A DNA stretch of 64,000 nt from Mycobacterium sp. ACS4054 (GCF_001667275.1 NZ_LZHV01000065.1:1-64000); one strand, 5' to 3'; shown: positions 1-8,775, counted from the first letter of the stretch. Program-made: numbers and translations. Notes: generated by a model not told the origin, from the sequence alone.

Positions 1-31
1 GGTCGGCCAGCGGTCCCTGCAGCAGTGTCAT
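1..31 (-). CDS. 5' end of a leftward gene, product unknown
   Basis: Only the first ten codons lie in the window. The reading begins ATG at 31 and encodes MTLLQGPLAD. A strong ribosome binding site, GGAGGTGAT on the minus strand, sits just upstream (about 34-42), which is why I call it a real start. It is divergent from the thiolase gene at 126 and the two share the dyad at 63-86, so they may be co-regulated. The product cannot be assigned from ten residues. Confidence 0.6.
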   Translation of the reverse strand, partial: MTLLQGPLAD

Positions 32-62
32 AGATCACCTCCCCGGCTGGGTTGCTTTTAGT

Positions 63-86
63 GTACCCAGATGTTTACCTGAGTAC
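63..86. promoter_or_regulatory. Imperfect 24-bp dyad between divergent genes, candidate operator
   Basis: The left half (63-74) is GTACCCAGATGT and the reverse complement of the right half (75-86) is GTACTCAGGTAA. They match at 8 of 12 positions, and all the outer four match. In addition TACC(C/T)AGATG occurs as direct copies at 64-73 and 96-105, 32 bp apart (three helical turns). The position between two divergent starts suggests a repressor or activator site controlling both genes. The binding protein is unknown. Confidence 0.45.
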
Positions 87-125
87 AGCGATCTATACCT
101 AGATGCTGGGACTCGAGGAGGAGCC

Positions 126-1298
126 ATGAACCGCGACGCCGTCATCGTCGGAGCCGTCCGCACGCCCATCGGCAAGGGCAAACCCACCGGCGCCCTGCAC
201 GACGTGCTGCCGGCCGACCTGCTGGCGCACAGCCTGCGGGAAGTGGTGGCCCGCACCGGCGTGGACCCGGGGCAGATCGACGACGTCATCGCCGGAGCCG
301 TCGCCCAGGTCGGCGACCAGGCCGTGAACATCGCCCGCAACGCGCTGCTGGGCGCGGGATTCCCGGAATCGGTTCCCGGCGTCACGATCGACCGGCAGTG
401 CGGCAGCAGCCAGCAGGCCATCAGCTTCGCCGCCCAGGGCGTGATTTCCGGCGCCTACGACCTCGTCGTCGCCGCCGGTGTGGAGTCGATGGGCCGCGTC
501 CCGATGGGCACCTCGGTGCTGCCGGGCAGCAACCCGTTCGGCGACGACATGACGCGGCGCTACCCCGACGGTCTGGTGCCGCAGGGCATCAGCGCCGAGC
601 TGATCGCGGCGCGCTGGGGCTTCTCGCGCACCCAGCTCGACGAGTTCTCCGCCGCCAGCCACGACAAGGCCGCCCGCGCCACCAAGGACGGGCTGTTCGA
701 CAACGAGCTGATTCCAATCGCCGGGCTTGCCACCGACGAATTCATCCGCCCCGGCACCACCGTCGAGACGCTGGCCGGCCTGTGGCCCGCGTTCTACAGC
801 GAGGCGATGAAAGCCCGCTTCCCGCAGATCAATTGGGAGATCACCGCGGGCAACTCCTCGCCGCTGTCCGACGGCAGCGCCGCGGTCATGATCACCACCA
901 GTGAAACGGCCAAGAAGCTCGGCCTGCGCCCGCTGGCCCGCATCCACACCACCACCGTGGTGGGCTCCGATCCGCTCTACATGCTGACCGGGGTCATCCC
1001 GGCCACCGAGAGGGTGTTGAGCCGCGCCGGCCTGACGCTCGCCGACATCGACCTGTTCGAGGTGAACGAGGCCTTCGCGCCCGTCGTGCTGGCCTGGGCG
1101 CAGGACACCGGCGCCGACCTGGCCAAGACCAACGTCAACGGCGGCGCGATCGCGATCGGCCACCCGCTGGGCGCCAGCGGCGCGCGCATCATGACCACTC
1201 TCGTGAACGCGTTGCAGCAGCGCGGAGGCCGGTACGGGCTGCAGACGATGTGCGAGGGCGGCGGCATGGCCAACGCCACCATCATCGAGCGGTTGTGA
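126..1298 (+). CDS. Acetyl-CoA acetyltransferase / thiolase
   Basis: A 390-residue thiolase that would cleave 3-ketoacyl-CoA with CoA, or condense acyl-CoAs, in the cytoplasm. The family signatures are all present: nucleophilic Cys92 in RQCGSSQ, the NGGAIAIGHPLGASGAR block with the catalytic His near residue 348, and the second catalytic Cys in MCEGGGMANA near the C-terminus. Length is normal for the family. The start is supported by GAGGAGGAG a few bases upstream. It heads an operon with the NmrA-like gene (7-bp gap) and the DUF302 gene, so it probably belongs to a small catabolic pathway for a lipid or sterol-like acid. The substrate cannot be read from sequence. Confidence 0.93.
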   Translation: MNRDAVIVGAVRTPIGKGKPTGALHDVLPADLLAHSLREVVARTGVDPGQIDDVIAGAVAQVGDQAVNIARNALLGAGFPESVPGVTIDRQCGSSQQAISFAAQGVISGAYDLVVAAGVESMGRVPMGTSVLPGSNPFGDDMTRRYPDGLVPQGISAELIAARWGFSRTQLDEFSAASHDKAARATKDGLFDNELIPIAGLATDEFIRPGTTVETLAGLWPAFYSEAMKARFPQINWEITAGNSSPLSDGSAAVMITTSETAKKLGLRPLARIHTTTVVGSDPLYMLTGVIPATERVLSRAGLTLADIDLFEVNEAFAPVVLAWAQDTGADLAKTNVNGGAIAIGHPLGASGARIMTTLVNALQQRGGRYGLQTMCEGGGMANATIIERL

Positions 1299-1305
1299 GA
1301 CGACG

Positions 1306-2394
1306 ATGTCCTCGCAGCGCACCTCGAAGCTCTTCGTCATCGGCGGCACCGGCGCCCAGGGCATGCCCGTCATTCGTGCCCTGGTCGCCGACAAGAAATA
1401 CTCGGTTCGATTCCTGAGCCGCGACCCCGCGTCCCGGCGGGCCAAGGAGCTCCTCGCCCTCGACAACGTCTCCGTCCTGGAAGGTTCGTTCGCCGATGAA
1501 GCGGTCCTGCGCGAAGGGTTCCGCGGCGCCGACGGAGCGTTCATCAACATCGACGGGTTCAACACCGGCGAGAAGACCGAGATGTATTGGGCGATGCGCG
1601 CTTACGAGATAGCCGTCGAAGAAGGCGTCAGGTTCTTCGTCTACGGCAACCTCGACTATGGGCTCAAGAAGTCGGGATATGACTCCCGATTCCGCACCGG
1701 CCACTATGACGGCAAGGGCCGCGTGGGTGAGTGGATCCTGTTTCAGAATCAGGTGAACGGCAATCGAATGGGCGCGGCGGTGTTCACGACCGGCCCGTAC
1801 ATCGAGATGGTGATTTCGCCCGGGACGCCGATGGCACCCAGCATCGAGGACGGCGTGGTGACGTGGCGGGTTCCGCTCGGCGAGGGAGCCGTACCCCACG
1901 TGGCTCTCGAAGACTGCGGGTATTACGTCCGTTGGCTTTTCGACCATCCCGAGCGCGCGAATGGCCTCGATCTCGAAGTCGCCATTGACCAGATCCGCTA
2001 CGCCGATCTTGCCGCGGCGTTCGAGAAGGTCACCGGGCGTCCGGCCCGCTACATCGACACCGATCTGGACACCTACTGGCGCGAGGGTCCCCTCAGCAGA
2101 GCCGCGGATGCACCCGCCGGGTACAACGCGGACCCGAACGACAAGAGCACCATGAACATCCGCGACAACTTCACCGGGTTCTGGAACTTGTGGAGGTACG
2201 AGATCATCAAGCGCGATTACGCCCTGCTCGACGAGATTCACCCGCATCGGATCAAGAGCGCCGAGGAGTGGCTCCGCCGAGAGGACCGGTTGGGACGAGA
2301 GCTGGGCAAGGGCGGCCTGTGGGAGCGGGTTCAACCGGAGAACCGGACCCCGATCCTCAAGATCGGCGAGGACCGAAGGACGGGAAGATTATGA
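1306..2394 (+). CDS. NmrA-like NAD(P)-binding protein
   Basis: A 362-residue atypical short-chain dehydrogenase of the NmrA type. The N-terminal nucleotide-binding loop GGTGAQG lies at about residues 13-19, with a typical Rossmann pattern after it (RFLSRDP, then VLEGSFAD and the FINIDGF segment). The classical SDR YxxxK is not evident in its usual place, as in many NmrA proteins that sense dinucleotides or act as reductases on unusual substrates. It follows the thiolase by 7 bp and overlaps the next gene by 4 bp (ATGA at 2391-2394), so translation is probably coupled. Function within the cluster is inferred only. Confidence 0.8.
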   Translation: MSSQRTSKLFVIGGTGAQGMPVIRALVADKKYSVRFLSRDPASRRAKELLALDNVSVLEGSFADEAVLREGFRGADGAFINIDGFNTGEKTEMYWAMRAYEIAVEEGVRFFVYGNLDYGLKKSGYDSRFRTGHYDGKGRVGEWILFQNQVNGNRMGAAVFTTGPYIEMVISPGTPMAPSIEDGVVTWRVPLGEGAVPHVALEDCGYYVRWLFDHPERANGLDLEVAIDQIRYADLAAAFEKVTGRPARYIDTDLDTYWREGPLSRAADAPAGYNADPNDKSTMNIRDNFTGFWNLWRYEIIKRDYALLDEIHPHRIKSAEEWLRREDRLGRELGKGGLWERVQPENRTPILKIGEDRRTGRL

Positions 2395-2882
2395 CCGAGA
2401 CGGTTTTCAACGGCGTGCGCGTGCGTTACGAGAGCGCCAAGAGCTACGACGAGGTGCTCGCCGCGCTCCTGGCCGACATCGGCGAGCGACCCGTCCCCAT
2501 CAACGACATCGCGGCGGCCACCGACTGCTGGGACGCTTACCGGCAGCGCGTCGAAACGCACGTCGGGCCAAGCGGATTCATGCTGTTCGGCGCCTTCGAT
2601 CACGGGGCGTGGATCGCCAAGGCCGGCATCGACCGCAGGGTGACCCGCGTCATTCTCGGCAACCCGCTGATCGCGATCACGATGCTGCGCCACGACGTGA
2701 CGGCGGGCCTGTTCGCCCCGGTCGAGCTGCTGATCACCGACGAGGGCGAAGGCAGCAGCCTGACCTACGTCAAGCCGTCGTCGCTGATGGTCGTCGAACC
2801 CAACCCCGAATTGCTGAGCGCCGCACTGCAACTCGACGCCAAGCTGGCCGCGCTGGCCGAAAAGGTGACCGGCGGGGCCTAA
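2391..2882 (+). CDS. DUF302 domain protein
   Basis: A 163-residue protein starting at the ATG that overlaps the NmrA gene stop. A longer reading back to 2190 exists but lies inside the upstream gene. The body resembles DUF302 proteins: a small alpha/beta fold with an FGAFDHGAWIAKAG strand, then ILGNPLIAITMLRHDVTAGLFAPVELLITD and an SSLTYVKPSS segment, a typical DUF302 pattern. The family is small and soluble, and its biochemical role is not established; binding of small metabolites or metals has been suggested. Membership of a three-gene operon with a thiolase and an NmrA protein is the only functional clue. Confidence 0.8.
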   Translation: MTETVFNGVRVRYESAKSYDEVLAALLADIGERPVPINDIAAATDCWDAYRQRVETHVGPSGFMLFGAFDHGAWIAKAGIDRRVTRVILGNPLIAITMLRHDVTAGLFAPVELLITDEGEGSSLTYVKPSSLMVVEPNPELLSAALQLDAKLAALAEKVTGGA

Positions 2883-2909
2883 CCCCATACGCCGCCGGAT
2901 GGTGCGCGG

Positions 2910-4007
2910 TCAGGGTTTCTGTGGCTCGCGACGGCCCAGCAGGAGCCGCTCGGCGTTCAGATGGGCCAGCTTGGACTTGTCTTCGGCGCTCAGGGGTGCC
3001 CCGTTGATGAAGGCCCGCGCGTCTCGGTAGCCGGCGGTCGCCCCGGCGAGATCCGGGCCTCCTCCCCCGAGCGCGGCGCTGTACGGGTCGTCTTGGGCGA
3101 ACATCAGGCGATCCGGTCCCAAAACGTCGAGCGTTTGTCGCAGCATGCGGTGGCTGAAGACGCCACCGGCCGTGACGTACACGTTGTTGGTAATGTAGTC
3201 GAGGACGCGTCGGTCCAGGCCGGTGTCGGTGATGCTGAGGGCGTCGGCGCGATCGGCGAAAGAGACGAGCATCTCCCCCCAGTGGCCGAGGATGATCTGC
3301 AGGTCGGGATGCCGGTCGAATGTTCCGGCGAGGATCAGCCGCAACGCGGCGAGACCTGCCTCGGCGTGCCAGCCCCACCCTCCGGTGGCCAGCATCAGGT
3401 TTGTCGCGAACCCGAAACCGCCGTAAGACGTCTCTCGCACGGCGGCGGGCGGTATGCCGGGATGGATGTAGACGGGCACCCCGAGCTCCGCGGCCGCCTC
3501 GAAGACCGGCCGAAAAGCGGCGTGGTCCAGAAGGTCTGGACCGGTACGGGGAAACACCATCGCACCGACGAACCTCAGTTCGAGAATGCAGCGGCGCAGT
3601 TCGTCGGCGGCGGCGTCGGGATCGGGAGTAGGCAGGGTGGCGAACGCCGCGAAGCGGTCCGGCCGGCGCCGCACCGCCTCGGCGAGGAAGTCGTTGGCGT
3701 CGCGGGCCAGCGGCACGGCCACCGCCGGCGGCAGCGGCTGGGTGCCGGGGGTGGTGATGGAGAGCACCTGGACGTTGACGCCGGCGGCGTCCATGCGGGC
3801 CAGGCGCTCTTCGCCGACGTCGAGCAGCCGACGACTGGTGTCCTCGGGATTGCTGAGCCACGTGACGGTGTCATCCCCACCGCATTCGACGAGCGTCTCC
3901 CGAAGCCCGGCGGTCCACGCGTGTTCCTCCACGGCGATCACCCGCGACACCTGAAAGCCGTTGTCGGGTAGCGCTTGTGCTCCTTGTGCCGAAGGTGGCG
4001 ACATCAC
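2910..4007 (-). CDS. Amidohydrolase-2 family protein (ACMSD / resorcylate decarboxylase-like)
   Basis: A 365-residue metal-dependent amidohydrolase. It begins VIAVEEHAWT, where the usual first-strand HxH of the superfamily is replaced by EEH as in the decarboxylase branch. Metal-site candidates follow in PVYIHPGIP, ILGHWGEM and FAQDDPYS near the C-terminus. This branch usually performs non-oxidative decarboxylation or hydrolysis of aromatic or cyclic acids. The start is GTG at 4007, with ATG at 4004 also possible; GGAGG lies about ten bases upstream of the GTG. It is convergent with the thiolase operon (27-bp gap) and preceded by a perfect dyad at 4080-4103. The substrate is unknown. Confidence 0.85.
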   Translation of the reverse strand: MMSPPSAQGAQALPDNGFQVSRVIAVEEHAWTAGLRETLVECGGDDTVTWLSNPEDTSRRLLDVGEERLARMDAAGVNVQVLSITTPGTQPLPPAVAVPLARDANDFLAEAVRRRPDRFAAFATLPTPDPDAAADELRRCILELRFVGAMVFPRTGPDLLDHAAFRPVFEAAAELGVPVYIHPGIPPAAVRETSYGGFGFATNLMLATGGWGWHAEAGLAALRLILAGTFDRHPDLQIILGHWGEMLVSFADRADALSITDTGLDRRVLDYITNNVYVTAGGVFSHRMLRQTLDVLGPDRLMFAQDDPYSAALGGGGPDLAGATAGYRDARAFINGAPLSAEDKSKLAHLNAERLLLGRREPQKP

Positions 4008-4079
4008 GGTTACCTGACCTCCTCAGCCGCGGGGTTTCGGTGCGGGCGCCCGTCCAGGGCCGGCCGACCGCATACCACT

Positions 4080-4103
4080 ATAACCGGACCATAGTCCGGT
4101 TAT
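4080..4103. promoter_or_regulatory. Perfect 10-4-10 inverted repeat upstream of the amidohydrolase
   Basis: The arms are ATAACCGGAC (4080-4089) and GTCCGGTTAT (4094-4103), exact reverse complements, separated by CATA. The site lies 73 bp before the amidohydrolase start. A 24-bp dyad of this form is typical of TetR-family operators in actinobacteria, but no TetR gene is adjacent. It is the only conspicuous element in the 198-bp gap 4008-4205. Confidence 0.6.
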
Positions 4104-4205
4104 TCCGTCGGCCGCTCCCGCCGTCGCCGATCACATCCCGCCTCTTCCCGAATCTCGCTGCGCCGCAGAGAAAGACGCCGAGCGTGAATGAGCGGGGCTG
4201 GTGAC

Positions 4206-4742
4206 TCAGAGCCAGCCGGTGCGTGCGGCCGCGACCGGCTCGGGCGGTGACGGGGCCAACTCGCCGTCCCGCACCCCGTCGAGCATCCGTTTCACCGCCG
4301 CCACGATTTCCGGTGCGGCCGCGGCCAGACCGGCCTTATCGGCCTCGGGAACCTGGTCGGGATCGACGCCCGCGCGCGCCAGCACGGCGGCCGGGTCGGC
4401 AAGCTGATCGGCCAGCCAGGCCACCGGGTCGGCGGACAGCTCCGGGACGAAATGCCGGCGGCCGGGTTCCCAGCCGTCGAACTTCGGGTGGTGATGGGCG
4501 CGGTCCAGCGTGCCCGGCGGGCTCTCGGTGGAGCCGAACAGATCGACCCGCCACACCGGGCGGTTGAACCCGATCGGGACGCCGGCGTAGATCGAGCCCT
4601 GCGGCTCGTCCCGGTCGACGAGGCGCAGTTCCAGGCGCACGCCCCGCTCCGGGGTCTCCTGACCTTCCAGCGGGCGCGGGTCGACGAAGAACATGTCGCC
4701 GACCACGACACCCAGGGTTTCGAATCCGAACGCTGCGAGCAT
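4206..4742 (-). CDS. Conserved hypothetical protein
   Basis: A 178-residue soluble protein that I do not recognise. Visible features are an N-terminal LAAFGFETLGVVVGDMFFVDP strand pair, a PVWRVDLFGSTES segment, an HHHPKF motif around residue 85 and an acidic, alanine-rich C-terminal helix region. There is no signal peptide or membrane segment. It follows the monooxygenase gene on the same strand with a 19-bp gap. A -10 box at 4750-4755 places a likely transcription start at its ATG, so it may also be expressed alone. The coding pattern matches its neighbours. Confidence 0.7.
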   Translation of the reverse strand: MLAAFGFETLGVVVGDMFFVDPRPLEGQETPERGVRLELRLVDRDEPQGSIYAGVPIGFNRPVWRVDLFGSTESPPGTLDRAHHHPKFDGWEPGRRHFVPELSADPVAWLADQLADPAAVLARAGVDPDQVPEADKAGLAAAAPEIVAAVKRMLDGVRDGELAPSPPEPVAAARTGWL

Positions 4743-4749
4743 GTCGTCG

Positions 4750-4755
4750 AGCGTA
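4750..4755 (-). promoter_or_regulatory. -10 box, leaderless start of the 4206-4742 gene
   Basis: TACGCT on the minus strand lies 7 bases before the ATG at 4742, with no Shine-Dalgarno between. This is the usual spacing for leaderless mycobacterial transcripts. Confidence 0.4.
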
Positions 4756-4761
4756 GTCCCG

Positions 4762-6258
4762 TCAGGCGCCGACCTTGCTGGCCGCGCGCTCGGGTGAGAC
4801 CACCTCGTAGTCCGCCAGCGCCACTGCCCTTGTGCGGCGCTGGTATTCGTGCACCAGCCCCGGCCAGTTCGTGGTGACCCGGCCCGAGGCGGTGCGGTAC
4901 CAGGAGTCGCAGGTGGTCCACACGCCGGCGTCGAGGCGGGCCTGGACCTCCGCGTCGTAGGCCTGTTCCACGTCGGCCCGCACCTCGAACGCGCGCCCCC
5001 CGCCGCCGCGGGCGAGCTCCTCGGTGAGCTGGCGGATGTAGCGGGCCTGCTGCTCCATCATCAGGATGATCGAGCTGCTGCCCAGGTTGGTGTTCGGCCC
5101 GTAGATCAGGAACATGTTCGGGAAACCCGGCACGGCCATGCCCAGATGGGCACGCGCACCGCCCGCCCACTCGGCGTGCAGGTCACGGCCGTCGCGGCCG
5201 GTGATCGTCATCGGGGCCAGGAATTCGGTGGCCTTGAACCCGGTGCCGCAGATGATGACGTCGACGTCGTGCAGCCGGCCGTCGGCGGTGCGCACCCCCG
5301 CCGGCGTCACCTCGCTGATCGCCTCGGTCTGCACGTCGACGTTGTCGCTGGCCAGCGCCGGATACCAGTCGTTGCTGAACAGCACGCGCTTGCAGCCGAT
5401 CGGATAGTCGGGGGTGACCTTGGCCCGCAGCACCGGATCCTTGATGTGCCGCTTGATGTTTGCCGACGCGACGATGCCGATCAGCCGGGCGAGCGGGGCG
5501 ACCCTGGTCAGCGCGAGTCCGAAGAACTCCGAGATCTCCCAGATCAGCCCGCGCATGGCGGCGGCGAACCCCGGCGCCTTGGCGAACGCGGCGTGGTGCG
5601 CTCGGGTGTAGGCGCGGTCCGGCTTCGGGATGATGTACGGCGCGGAGCGCTGAAACACGGTGACGCGCCCCGCGGTCTGGCGGATGCGCGGGACGAACTG
5701 GATCGCCGACGCGCCGGTGCCGAGGACCGCGACGCGCTTGCCGGTCAGGTCGACGTCGTGGCGCCACTGGGCCGAATGGAACGAGGGGCCCGCGAACGTG
5801 TCGAGTCCCGGAATGTTCGGGAACGCCGGCCGCGACAGCTGGCCCACCGCGGGCACCAGCACGTCGGCCTCGAAGGCATCGCCGGCCGAGGTTTCCACCC
5901 GCCAGGTGGCGGTGTCGTCGTCGTAGCACGCCGAGGTGACCTCCACCCCGGTGTGCACCAGGTCCCGCAGGCCCAACCGGTCGGCGGTGTCGTGGATGTA
6001 GCCGAGGATGTCGGGCTGCTCGGCGTACCGCCGCCCCCAGTTCGTCTTGCGGGCGAAGGAGTAGGAGTACAGGTTGGACGGGACGTCGCAGGCCGCACCG
6101 GGGTAGGTGTTCTCCCGCCAGACGCCGCCGACGTCGTCGGCCTTCTCCAGCACCGTCACGTCCGCCAGACCGTCCCTGGACAGCTCGTAGGCGGCGGCGA
6201 TGGCGGCGAAGCCGGCCCCGATCACCAGCACGCGGGGCTTGCGAGTAGTCGAAGTCAT
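4762..6258 (-). CDS. Flavin-containing monooxygenase, Baeyer-Villiger type
   Basis: A 498-residue FAD/NADPH monooxygenase. Two Rossmann motifs are present, GAGFAA (14-19) and GTGASA (180-185). Between them at 155-165 is FAGPSFHSAQW, the FxGxxxHxxxW fingerprint of class B Baeyer-Villiger enzymes. Such enzymes insert oxygen into ketones or oxidise soft heteroatoms. I chose ATG 6258 rather than the in-frame start at 6333 because homology begins at KPRVLVIGAG and a -10 box (6266-6271) sits 7 bases upstream. The AraC-type gene lies 75 bp upstream on the same strand and is the likely regulator. The natural substrate is unknown. Confidence 0.9.
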   Translation of the reverse strand: MTSTTRKPRVLVIGAGFAAIAAAYELSRDGLADVTVLEKADDVGGVWRENTYPGAACDVPSNLYSYSFARKTNWGRRYAEQPDILGYIHDTADRLGLRDLVHTGVEVTSACYDDDTATWRVETSAGDAFEADVLVPAVGQLSRPAFPNIPGLDTFAGPSFHSAQWRHDVDLTGKRVAVLGTGASAIQFVPRIRQTAGRVTVFQRSAPYIIPKPDRAYTRAHHAAFAKAPGFAAAMRGLIWEISEFFGLALTRVAPLARLIGIVASANIKRHIKDPVLRAKVTPDYPIGCKRVLFSNDWYPALASDNVDVQTEAISEVTPAGVRTADGRLHDVDVIICGTGFKATEFLAPMTITGRDGRDLHAEWAGGARAHLGMAVPGFPNMFLIYGPNTNLGSSSIILMMEQQARYIRQLTEELARGGGGRAFEVRADVEQAYDAEVQARLDAGVWTTCDSWYRTASGRVTTNWPGLVHEYQRRTRAVALADYEVVSPERAASKVGA

Positions 6259-6265
6259 GCGACAA

Positions 6266-6271
6266 ACGTTA
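6266..6271 (-). promoter_or_regulatory. -10 box of the monooxygenase gene
   Basis: TAACGT on the minus strand is followed by 7 bases and then the ATG at 6258. No ribosome binding site is present, which suggests a leaderless mRNA and supports the chosen start. Confidence 0.4.
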
Positions 6272-6333
6272 GGGCCGCGCGACGCGTCAGAGGGAACCGA
6301 TTGCGGTCGGCAAATCCATGATTCCGGCCACAA

Positions 6334-7440
6334 TCAGACGGCCCGCAGCCGGGCCCGGGGCGCGACCGAGCGCTGATAACGCGCCGGGGTCGTGCCCGTC
6401 CACCTCTTGAACGCGGCGATGAAGCTCGTCGCCTCCGCGTAGCCCAACCGCAGCGCGACGTCGTCGACCGACAGCGCGCCCGTCGCCAACAGCTCCTCGG
6501 CGAGCACCCGGTGCACCTCCTCGAGCAGATCCCGAAACGACGTGTTCTCCTCGGCCAGGCGCCGGCGTAGCGTCCGCTCGCTCATCGCCAGTTGCCGGGC
6601 GACGGCGGAGATGGTGTGGGGCGCGCCGTCGACGGAGGCCAGCCGCTCGCGGACGCGGCGGGCGACACCGGTGCGCTGCCGGCGGCGCTCCAGCAGGGCG
6701 CGGCACTGCTGCTCGCACATGGCCACGGTCTGCTCGCTGGCCTGGGGCAGCGGGTTGTCCAGCAGGGCGGCGGGCCAGCGCGCCACGCTGGCCGGCGCGT
6801 CGTAACCCGGTCTCACACCAAAGGCCTTGCGGGCCAAGGCATCCGATGACGGCGCGGGACCCGTGAAATCGATCGAGGTGAACGGAACGGGGCGGCCCAA
6901 CATCTCCGCCATGACCCGGGCGATGGCCGCCAGGTCGCGACGCACCAGGAACTTCGCCACCGGACCGGTCAGGTCGGGCAGGTCGAGCCGCAACGCCGCC
7001 ACCGGCCCCTCCACCATGACGGTCGGCAGGCAGAAGCCGTAGCTGAGGTCGTAGAACCGCGCCGCGAACCGCACGGCGTCGCCCAGCGTCGAGCTGGTCA
7101 GGCAGGCGAAGCCGAAGATGCCCAACGACCCGACGTGATAGCTGCCGCCCACCCGCACGCCGAGGTCGGCCGCGTTGCCCAGCAGGTTCACCAGGTTGGT
7201 CGCGACCGCCAGCTCTTGACGCCCGACGATCATCCGCTGGTGGTCGCGCAGGTCGGCCTCCGATAGGCCGGTGCCGTCGAGCACGTCGGCCGCGGCAAGC
7301 CCGTTCTCGCAACCGAATTCGGTCATCAACGCGACGCTGGCCGTGCTCCGCGGAAAGTCCCAGTGCGAGACCTGCGACCCGACGAACACCGGCACGTATC
7401 CCAGTATGGCGAACGGCGACGCCGCCGAACGTGCACTCAC
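6334..7440 (-). CDS. AraC-family transcriptional regulator
   Basis: A 368-residue regulator with an N-terminal arabinose-binding-type sensor domain (about 40-230) and a C-terminal AraC double helix-turn-helix (about 260-355). In the latter, HTISAVARQLAMSERTLRRRL and VALRLGYAEATSFIAAFKRWTG are the two DNA-contact regions. This domain pairing is common in mycobacterial activators of monooxygenase and lipid genes. The start is GTG 7440; an internal ATG near residue 39 would cut into the sensor domain. It lies directly upstream of the monooxygenase on the same strand and probably controls it. Confidence 0.88.
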   Translation of the reverse strand: MSARSAASPFAILGYVPVFVGSQVSHWDFPRSTASVALMTEFGCENGLAAADVLDGTGLSEADLRDHQRMIVGRQELAVATNLVNLLGNAADLGVRVGGSYHVGSLGIFGFACLTSSTLGDAVRFAARFYDLSYGFCLPTVMVEGPVAALRLDLPDLTGPVAKFLVRRDLAAIARVMAEMLGRPVPFTSIDFTGPAPSSDALARKAFGVRPGYDAPASVARWPAALLDNPLPQASEQTVAMCEQQCRALLERRRQRTGVARRVRERLASVDGAPHTISAVARQLAMSERTLRRRLAEENTSFRDLLEEVHRVLAEELLATGALSVDDVALRLGYAEATSFIAAFKRWTGTTPARYQRSVAPRARLRAV

Positions 7441-7491
7441 GGCGACAATCAGCCCGAAATATCGCCCTCAGTACACGCTCGGCGCGGAGTG

Positions 7492-8775
7492 CTACGCCGC
7501 CAGGTCGTCAGCGCGCCGCGCCTCGCGCTGCGCGCGCTTTCCGCGCCGCCAGCCGCGCACGGTCTCGATGGCTGTCTTCAGCCCCCGCCGCCGGCCGGTC
7601 TCCGGGTCGGTGCCCGCGAAGCCGGGCTCCAGTTCGGCGAACATCCGCTCGCTGCGGGTTTCCGGCGCGTTGTCGGCGTCGTCGCGCAGGTACTTGTTGG
7701 GCAGCGACAGCTTGGCCAGCGTGCGCCACGTCTTGGCGTACTGCACCAGGAACGAGCCGGTGGTGTAGGGCAGGTCGTACTTGTCGCACACCTCGCGCAC
7801 CCGCACCGCGATCTCCTCGTACCGGTTGCTCGGCAGGTCCGGGTACAAGTGGTGCTCGATCTGGTGGGACAGGTTGCCGCTCATGAACCGCAGCACCGGC
7901 CCGGCGTCGAAGTTGGCGCTGCCCAGCATCTGGCGCAGGTACCACTGGCCCTTGGTCTCGCCGATCATGTCGGTCTTGGTGAATTTCTCCGCGCCGTCGG
8001 GGAAATGGCCGCAGAAGATGACGGCGTTGGCCCACACGTTGCGGATGATGTTGGCGGTGGCGTTGGCCGTCGCCGTGGACCGGTAGCTGGCACCCGGCGA
8101 CAGCGAGGTCAGCGCCGGGAACGCGACGTAGTCCTTGAAGACCTGCCGGCCGGCCTTGGCCAGGAACTCGTCGACCCGCTGCCGCGCGTCGTCGTGCTCC
8201 ATCCGCTTCTTGACGATCTTGCCGATCTCCACGTGCTGCAGGCCGACGCCCCACTCGAACAGGAGCATGAGCATGGTGTTGTAGACCAGGTTGAACATAT
8301 TGAAGCGCTTCCAGCGCTGGTCGCGGGTCACGCGCAGCAGGCCGTAGCCGACGTCGTCGTCCATCCCGAGGATGTTGGTGTACTTGTGGTGCACGAAGTT
8401 GTGGGTGTAGCGCCAGTGCTTCGACGACCCGCTCATGTCCCACTCCCACGTCGAGGAGTGGATCTCCGGGTCGTTCATCCAGTCCCACTGGCCGTGCATG
8501 ACGTTGTGGCCGATCTCCATGTTCTCGATGATCTTGGCCACGCCCAGGGTGACGGCCCCCGCCCACCACGCGGAACGGCGGGAACTCGCGGCCAGCATCA
8601 GCCGGCCCGAGACCTCCAGCGCGCGCTGCGCGGCGATGGTGCGGCGGATGTAGCGGGCGTCCCGCGCCCCGCGAGAGTCTTCGATGTCCTGGCGGATGGC
8701 GTCCAGCTCAACGGCCAGGCTCTCGATGTCGGCGTCCGTCAGATGGGCGAATACGTCGACGTCTGTGATCGCCAC
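7492..8775 (-). CDS. desA3: Stearoyl-CoA delta-9 desaturase
   Basis: A 427-residue membrane di-iron desaturase, orthologue of M. tuberculosis DesA3 (Rv3229c), which converts stearoyl-CoA to oleoyl-CoA. The three histidine boxes are HNVMH (90-94), HNFVHH (125-130) and HQIEHH (304-309). Hydrophobic stretches lie on either side of the first two. The start is GTG 8775, with AGGGAGGAAG just upstream. The gene follows its electron-donor reductase (8863-10083) on the same strand with an 87-bp gap that holds a perfect operator-like dyad. It is therefore probably controlled with the reductase, perhaps from its own promoter as well. Confidence 0.95.
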   Translation of the reverse strand: MAITDVDVFAHLTDADIESLAVELDAIRQDIEDSRGARDARYIRRTIAAQRALEVSGRLMLAASSRRSAWWAGAVTLGVAKIIENMEIGHNVMHGQWDWMNDPEIHSSTWEWDMSGSSKHWRYTHNFVHHKYTNILGMDDDVGYGLLRVTRDQRWKRFNMFNLVYNTMLMLLFEWGVGLQHVEIGKIVKKRMEHDDARQRVDEFLAKAGRQVFKDYVAFPALTSLSPGASYRSTATANATANIIRNVWANAVIFCGHFPDGAEKFTKTDMIGETKGQWYLRQMLGSANFDAGPVLRFMSGNLSHQIEHHLYPDLPSNRYEEIAVRVREVCDKYDLPYTTGSFLVQYAKTWRTLAKLSLPNKYLRDDADNAPETRSERMFAELEPGFAGTDPETGRRRGLKTAIETVRGWRRGKRAQREARRADDLAA

